64,000 nt of DNA from Comamonadaceae bacterium 2FH (GTDB taxonomy: Bacteria > Pseudomonadota > Gammaproteobacteria > Burkholderiales > Burkholderiaceae_C), in assembly GCA_005503335.1 (NCBI GenBank), contig SCMQ01000029.1, positions 1-64,000 of the forward strand. Direction: 5' to 3'. Under the pieces are notes generated by a model. That model did no database searches. It saw only the letters and a program-made list of their open reading frames with translations, and was not told where the DNA came from. This document shows, piece after piece, positions 59,340-64,000 of this stretch; the first letter of the stretch is position 1; every line of letters begins with the position of its first letter. The position numbers and the translations under genes were made by a program.

Positions 59340-60025
59340 GTTCCGACAAAGTGAAATTGGCCTTGTTCGACCTGGACCACACCCTGCTGCCGATCGATTC
59401 GGACTACTCCTGGGGCGTGTTCACCACCGACATCGGCTGGACCGACCCCCATGCGTTCCGGCAGAGGAACGACGAGTTTTTCGCCCATTACCAGGCCGGC
59501 ACGCTGGACATCCATGACTACGTGCGCTTTGCTACCGAAGCGGTGCGCTTGCAGGGGGCCCAGAAGGCCGCCGAGGCCCATGCGCGCTTCATGCGCGAGG
59601 TGGTCGGGCCGCAGCTGCGGCCCGAGGCGCAGGCCCTGGTGCGCCAGCACCAGCAGGCCGGCGACCAGGTGGTGATCGTCACCGCCACCAACGAATTCGT
59701 CACCCGACCGATCGCCCAGGCCTTCGGCGTGGACGAGCTGATCGCGGTGGAGCTCGAGCGCGGGCCGGACGGCTGGATCACCGGCGAGATCCGCGGCACG
59801 CCCTCGTTCAAGGACGGCAAGGTCACGCGCGTGGCCGAGTGGCTGTCGGCGCGCCGGTTAGACTGGCAGGATGTGGAGATGAGTTTCTACTCGGACTCCA
59901 TGAACGACCTGCCGCTGCTGGAGAAGGCCCAGCGCCCGGTGGCGACCAACCCCGACCCGCGCCTGCGCGCTCTGGCCCAGCAACGCGGCTGGCACATTCT
60001 CGACCTGTTCCCCTCGCATTCATGA
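59336..60025 (+). CDS. HAD-IB phosphatase (SerB-like)
   Basis: 229 residues from GTG 59336. HAD motifs: ALFDLDHTLLP (about 8-18), VIVTATNEF, KDGKVTRVAEWL and YSDSMNDLPLLE. Phosphatase family related to SerB; substrate unknown. Overlaps hda by 4 bases and pcnB by 4 bases (ATGA at 60022-60025). Confidence 0.88.
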   Translation: MSSDKVKLALFDLDHTLLPIDSDYSWGVFTTDIGWTDPHAFRQRNDEFFAHYQAGTLDIHDYVRFATEAVRLQGAQKAAEAHARFMREVVGPQLRPEAQALVRQHQQAGDQVVIVTATNEFVTRPIAQAFGVDELIAVELERGPDGWITGEIRGTPSFKDGKVTRVAEWLSARRLDWQDVEMSFYSDSMNDLPLLEKAQRPVATNPDPRLRALAQQRGWHILDLFPSHS

Positions 60026-61605
60026 TCAAGAAAATCATCGACAAGCTGCTCGGCAAGCCCTCGGCCAAGGCCGGCAGACCGAGCTTCGGCAAGCGCGTGG
60101 AGGTCGGCGTCGAGAGCCATGGCATCGACCCCTCCCTGGTCGACGAGCGCGCGGTCAACGTGGTGCGCACGCTCAAGGCCGCGGGTTTCGAGGCCTATGT
60201 CGTCGGCGGCGCGGTGCGCGACCTGCTGGTCGGCCTGCGTCCCAAGGACTTCGACGTGGCGACCAACGCCACGCCCGAGCAGGTCAAGGGCCTGTTTCGC
60301 CGCGCCTTCATCATCGGCCGGCGCTTTCGCATCGTGCACGTGGTCCATGGCCGCGGGCGCGAGCACGAGGTGATCGAAGTCTCCACCTTCCGCGCCTACA
60401 TGGACAACGCCGCAGCCGAGCAGGTCAGCGGCAACGAGCGCACCAGCAAGAGCGAGCTGGCCGGGCTGCACCATGCGGTCGACGCCAGCGGCCGCGTGCT
60501 GCGCGACAACGTCTGGGGCCCTCAGGACGAGGACGCGACGCGCCGCGACTTCACCATCAACGCCATGTACTACGACCCTGAGACCCAGGTCGTGGTCGAC
60601 TACCACAAGGGCATACAGGACGCGAAGAAGCGCATGCTGCGCATGATCGGCGACCCGGCCGCGCGCTACCGCGAGGACCCGGTGCGCATCATCCGTGCCG
60701 TGCGCTTTGCCGCCAAGCTCGCGCCGCTGGGCTTCACGCTGGAGCCCAAGACCGCCAGGCCCCTGGTCGAAATGCGTGACCTGCTGGCCGACGTGCCGCA
60801 GAGCCGGCTGTTCGACGAGATGCTCAAGCTGCTGCAGACCGGACATGCCGTGGCCACGGTGGCTCAGCTCCAGGCCCTGGGGCTGGCCAGGGGCATCTAC
60901 CCGCTGCTGGACGTGGTGGTGGAGCGCGCCGAGGCGCCCTTCGTCAGCGCTGCTCTGGCCGACACCGACCGCCGCGTCGGCGAGGGCAAGCCGGTGGCGC
61001 CCAGCTTCCTGCTGGCCTGCGTGCTGTGGGCCGACGTGCGCGAGGGCTGGTCGCGCCGCCTGGCGCAGCGCCAGCACCCGTTCCCGGCGTTGCAGGAGGC
61101 GATCGACGAGGTGTTCGACGCGCGCATCGGCGACGTCTCGGGCCGCGGCAAGCTGGCCGCCGACATGCGCGAGATCTGGATGATGCAGCCGCGCTTCGAG
61201 AAGCGCGTGGGCAGCACGCCGTTCGGCCTGGTCGAGCAGCCGCGCTTTCGCGCCGGCTTCGACTTCCTGCGCCTGCGCGCCGACGCGGGCGAGATCGACG
61301 ACACGCTGGCCGACTGGTGGCAGGAGTTCAGCCTGGCCGACGACGCGGCGCGCGAGGACCTGGTGGCCCAGGTCAAGGCCGAGCACCAGCGCAAGCCGCG
61401 CGAGCCCCGGGCGCCGCGCGTGCACCGCGCGCCTGCCGCCGCCGGCGACGCCGGGCCGGACGGCCGCACCGCGGCGGGTACGGCAGACATGATGCCGGAG
61501 GCCGAAGGCGCGCCCGAGGGGGCCGGCGACGCGCCCGCCAAGAAGCGCCGCCGGCGCCGCCGCAAGCCGGCGGGTGGCGGCGCGCCGCAGCCGGAGGCCG
61601 GTTGA
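60022..61605 (+). CDS. pcnB: Poly(A) polymerase I
   Basis: 527 residues. Class II nucleotidyltransferase motifs: FEAYVVGGAVRDLLVGLRPKDFDVATNATPEQV and DEDATRRDFTINAMYYDP, plus DPAARYREDPVRIIRAVRFAAKL. The tail is Arg/Lys-rich (AKKRRRRRRKPAGGG), an RNA-binding extension. PcnB adds 3' A tails; tRNA CCA-adding activity is related but lacks this tail. Ends overlapping folK. Confidence 0.95.
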   Translation: MIKKIIDKLLGKPSAKAGRPSFGKRVEVGVESHGIDPSLVDERAVNVVRTLKAAGFEAYVVGGAVRDLLVGLRPKDFDVATNATPEQVKGLFRRAFIIGRRFRIVHVVHGRGREHEVIEVSTFRAYMDNAAAEQVSGNERTSKSELAGLHHAVDASGRVLRDNVWGPQDEDATRRDFTINAMYYDPETQVVVDYHKGIQDAKKRMLRMIGDPAARYREDPVRIIRAVRFAAKLAPLGFTLEPKTARPLVEMRDLLADVPQSRLFDEMLKLLQTGHAVATVAQLQALGLARGIYPLLDVVVERAEAPFVSAALADTDRRVGEGKPVAPSFLLACVLWADVREGWSRRLAQRQHPFPALQEAIDEVFDARIGDVSGRGKLAADMREIWMMQPRFEKRVGSTPFGLVEQPRFRAGFDFLRLRADAGEIDDTLADWWQEFSLADDAAREDLVAQVKAEHQRKPREPRAPRVHRAPAAAGDAGPDGRTAAGTADMMPEAEGAPEGAGDAPAKKRRRRRRKPAGGGAPQPEAG

Positions 61606-62078
61606 CCACACCGGCACGCGAGCCGGTGCGCGCCTATGTGGCCCTGGGCGCCAACCTGGGCGACGCGGCGGCCAGCGTGCGCCAGGCGCTGGATGCGCTG
61701 GGCCGGCTGCCCGGCACGCGGCTGCTCAGCCGGTCGCGCCTGTACCGCAGCGCGCCCCACCAGGCCAGCGGCCCGGATTTCATCAACGCCGTGGCCGAGC
61801 TCGAGACCCGGCTGCCGGCGCCCGAGCTGCTGCAGGCCCTGCAGGCCCTGGAGCAGGCCGCCGGGCGCGAGCGCCCTTACCCGAACGCGCCGCGCACGCT
61901 GGACCTGGACCTGCTGTTGTACGGCGAAGCCCGCATCGCCAGCCCCAGGCTCACCGTGCCGCACCCGCGCATGGGCGAGCGCGCCTTCGTGCTGCTGCCG
62001 CTGGCCGAAATCGCGCCCGAGCGCGTGCCCGCCCCGGCCCTGGCGGCGGTGGGCGACCAGTCCATCACGGCCTTGTGA
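61602..62078 (+). CDS. folK: 2-amino-4-hydroxy-6-hydroxymethyldihydropteridine pyrophosphokinase
   Basis: 158 residues from TTG 61602, overlapping the pcnB stop; GTG 61626 is the alternative. AYVALGANLGDAAASVRQAL, YRSAPHQASGPDFINAVAEL and PYPNAPRTLDLDLLLYGEARI with the HPRMGERAFVLLPLAEIAP end are complete. Pterin step of folate synthesis. Confidence 0.95.
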   Translation: MTTPAREPVRAYVALGANLGDAAASVRQALDALGRLPGTRLLSRSRLYRSAPHQASGPDFINAVAELETRLPAPELLQALQALEQAAGRERPYPNAPRTLDLDLLLYGEARIASPRLTVPHPRMGERAFVLLPLAEIAPERVPAPALAAVGDQSITAL

Positions 62079-62128
62079 GCGCCGGGCCGCGGGCCGTGCC
62101 GGTCGGGCTGGGCGGTTACACTCCCGGC

Positions 62129-62147
62129 CAGTCATCAAATCGTCACA
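62129..62147 (+). promoter_or_regulatory. Possible Pho box before the DUF47-pit pair
   Basis: GTCAT (62131-62135) and GTCAC (62142-62146) repeat with the 11-base period of PhoB sites; the wider sequence is CAGTCATCAAATCGTCAC. A second GTCAT follows at 62156. It lies 35-50 bases before the DUF47 ATG. No direct evidence of PhoB use. Confidence 0.5.
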
Positions 62148-62180
62148 TTTCTGACGTCATCACCCATTCAGGAGTTCGCC

Positions 62181-62828
62181 ATGCTGTTTGGCAAGCTGTT
62201 GCCCAAGGAGGGCAATTTTTTTGAACTGTTCAACCAGCATGCCGACCGCATCGTCGAGGCGGCTCGTGCCTTCTCGCAGCTGGTGGCCCATTACAACGAC
62301 CCCCACCTGCGCGAAAAATTCAACCAGGACGTGGACAACGCCGAGCGCTCGGCCGACCGCGTGACCCAGGAGGTCAACCGCCTGATCCACACCACCTTCA
62401 TCACGCCGATCGACCGCGAGCAGATCCACGCGCTGATCAACCTGATGGACGACGTGGCCGACCTGATCCAGGACTCGGCCGAGACCATGGCGCTGTATGA
62501 CGTGCGCCACATGACCGAGGAGATCTCGCGCCTGACCGACCTCTCGCTCAAGTGCTGCGAGCGCGTGCGCGACGCGGTCAAGCTGCTCGACAAGATCGCC
62601 GACCAGGCCACGGCCGAGGCCGCGCTCAAGACCTGCGAGGAGATCGACAAGCTCGAGTCCGACGCCGACCGCGTGATGCGCAGCGCCATGAGCAAGCTGT
62701 TCCGCGAGGAGCCCGACGTGCGCGAGGTGATCAAGCTCAAGGCCATCTACGAGCTGCTCGAGACCATCACCGACAAGTGCGAGGACGTGGCCAACCAGAT
62801 CGAGGGCATCGTCCTCGAGAACTCCTGA
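62181..62828 (+). CDS. DUF47/TIGR00153 PhoU-like phosphate uptake partner
   Basis: 215 residues, all-helical PhoU-like: GNFFELFNQHADRIVEAARAFSQLV and the metal-type pattern in DDVADLIQDSAETMALYDVR. Such proteins sit next to PiT transporters and are thought to modulate them. Starts 18 bases upstream of pit; the pair is one unit. Confidence 0.92.
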   Translation: MLFGKLLPKEGNFFELFNQHADRIVEAARAFSQLVAHYNDPHLREKFNQDVDNAERSADRVTQEVNRLIHTTFITPIDREQIHALINLMDDVADLIQDSAETMALYDVRHMTEEISRLTDLSLKCCERVRDAVKLLDKIADQATAEAALKTCEEIDKLESDADRVMRSAMSKLFREEPDVREVIKLKAIYELLETITDKCEDVANQIEGIVLENS

Positions 62829-62846
62829 TCAGGGCGGACAGCAGGC

Positions 62847-63857
62847 ATGGAAACGGTACAGGCCGCCCTCTGGGTGGTGATCCTGCTGGTGCTGCTCGCG
62901 CTGGCCTTCGACTTCATGAACGGGTTTCATGACGCGGCCAACTCGATCGCCACCGTGGTCTCCACCGGCGTGCTCAAGCCCACCCAGGCGGTGGTGTTCG
63001 CCGCCTTCTTCAACTTCGTCGCGATCTTCATCTTCCACCTCAGCGTGGCCGCCACGGTGGGCAAGGGCATCGTGCAGCCCGGGGTGGTGGACACCCATGT
63101 AGTGTTCGGCGCCCTGGTCGGCGCCATCACCTGGAACGTCATCACCTGGTACTACGGCATACCCAGCAGCTCCTCGCACGCGCTGATCGGCGGCATCGTG
63201 GGCGCGGTGATTGGCAAGGGCGGCGTGGACGCGCTGCTGGCGGCCGGCATCCTCAAGACCGTGGCCTTCATCTTCGTCTCGCCGCTGCTGGGCTTCACGC
63301 TGGGCTCGCTGATGATGGTGGCGGTGGCCAACCTGTTCCGCCGCACGCGGCCCAACAAGGTCGACAAGTGGTTCCGCCGCCTGCAGCTGGCCTCGGCCGG
63401 CGCCTACAGCCTGGGTCACGGCGGCAACGATGCGCAGAAGACCATAGGCATCATCTGGATGCTGCTGATCGCCACCGGCTACGCCGCGGCCAGCGACGCC
63501 TCGCCGCCCACCTGGACCATCGTCTCCTGCTACCTCGCCATCGGCCTGGGCACCATGTTCGGTGGCTGGCGCATCGTCAAGACCATGGGCCAGAGGATCA
63601 CCAAGCTCAAGCCGGTCGGGGGCTTCTGCGCCGAGACCGGCGGCGCGATGACGCTGTTCCTGGCCACGGCCCTGGGCATTCCGGTGTCGACCACCCACAC
63701 CATCACCGGCGCCATCGTCGGCGTGGGCTCCACGCAGCGCGCCAGTGCCGTGCGCTGGGGCGTGGCCGGCAACATCGTCTGGGCCTGGATACTCACGATC
63801 CCGGCCAGCGCCTTCGTCGCCGCTTGCGCCTACTGGCTGAGCCTGCAGCTGTACTGA
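62847..63857 (+). CDS. pit: PiT-family inorganic phosphate transporter
   Basis: 336 residues, about 10 helices with the two repeat signatures ALAFDFMNGFHDAANSIATVVSTGVL and GHGGNDAQKTIGIIWMLLI. Imports phosphate, often as metal-phosphate complexes. A GAGGCC/GGCCTC hairpin follows at 63871-63886. Confidence 0.95.
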   Translation: METVQAALWVVILLVLLALAFDFMNGFHDAANSIATVVSTGVLKPTQAVVFAAFFNFVAIFIFHLSVAATVGKGIVQPGVVDTHVVFGALVGAITWNVITWYYGIPSSSSHALIGGIVGAVIGKGGVDALLAAGILKTVAFIFVSPLLGFTLGSLMMVAVANLFRRTRPNKVDKWFRRLQLASAGAYSLGHGGNDAQKTIGIIWMLLIATGYAAASDASPPTWTIVSCYLAIGLGTMFGGWRIVKTMGQRITKLKPVGGFCAETGGAMTLFLATALGIPVSTTHTITGAIVGVGSTQRASAVRWGVAGNIVWAWILTIPASAFVAACAYWLSLQLY

Positions 63858-63870
63858 GCCGACCGCATCA

Positions 63871-63886
63871 GAGGCCGCATGGCCTC
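63871..63886. terminator. Weak hairpin between pit and the right-edge gene
   Basis: GAGGCC-GCAT-GGCCTC lies between convergent genes. It has no T-run. Confidence 0.4.
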
Positions 63887-63896
63887 TCGGCCCCGC

Positions 63897-64000
63897 CTAC
63901 TGCGAGATCTTGCGCGCTTCCTCGATCTGGTATTCGAAGTAGCGCTGGAAGCTGAACACGATGCTGGCCATCAGCACGGCCGTGCCTATCATCAGCGAGG
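63897..64000 (-). CDS. Unidentified membrane protein, C-terminal 34 residues
   Basis: A minus-strand frame enters from the right edge and ends at TAG 63897-63899: hydrophobic SLMIGTAVLMASIVFSFQ, then charged RYFEYQIEEARKISQ. This is one membrane segment followed by a short soluble tail. Too little remains for a family call. Confidence 0.55.
   Translation of the reverse strand, partial: SLMIGTAVLMASIVFSFQRYFEYQIEEARKISQ

Overview
The window is a G+C-rich chromosomal segment from a betaproteobacterium of the order Burkholderiales, most likely family Comamonadaceae (Acidovorax/Variovorax-like). The gene orders fimV-asd-leuBDC, gltA-sdhEBADC-gntR-mdh-acnB and purM-permease-hda-pcnB-folK, Bug-type receptors and a GC-rich intergenic hairpin repeat near 43.4 kb support this. 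The species cannot be named from sequence alone. No rRNA, tRNA, CRISPR array or replication origin was seen.

Layout. 1-6.7 kb (minus): start of fimV, asd with a possible Thr/Ile/Lys leader peptide and attenuator-like 5' region, then leuB-leuD-entericidin-leuC and a LysR regulator. 6.8-18.2 kb: a TCA-cycle block with gltA and sdhEBADC on minus, a GntR/HutC regulator divergent from mdh, a CitE-like lyase, a small secreted protein and acnB. 18.2-25.1 kb: an accessory island with different codon habits. It holds a frameshifted PCMT-like methyltransferase, a tightly coupled operon (TetR, acceptor/His-domain subunit, SAM methyltransferase, ATP-grasp subunit of a split PEP-synthase-type enzyme), an IS66 remnant, a truncated HTH gene and a higBA toxin-antitoxin pair.

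25.1-34.4 kb: an orphan molybdopterin oxidoreductase, then a signalling locus in which a membrane Hanks-type kinase, a lipoprotein and a giant ATPase/SARP-type regulator are bracketed by two paralogous lipoproteins that share a promoter motif. 34.5-43.4 kb: a cupin, an M20 amidohydrolase with a Bug receptor and divergent LysR, acnA and an FAD monooxygenase. 43.4-48.7 kb: an Lrp-linked aromatic amino acid catabolic operon (permease, aminotransferase, RidA, kynB, kynA). 48.8-64 kb: a Cys-cluster protein, argF-argD, a DUF3579 gene, rpsT, murJ, a SirB1 protein, a PA2779/PA2778 pair, purM, a permease, hda, a HAD phosphatase, pcnB, folK, then a phosphate uptake pair (DUF47 and PiT).

Main points of interest: (1) the split dikinase-methyltransferase operon on the island, with the subunit division known from phenylphosphate synthase; (2) the asd leader peptide; (3) the kinase/SARP/lipoprotein locus with an 11-bp-period direct repeat; (4) an operator-promoter module shared, 19 of 20 bases, by the GntR gene and the distant DUF3579 gene.
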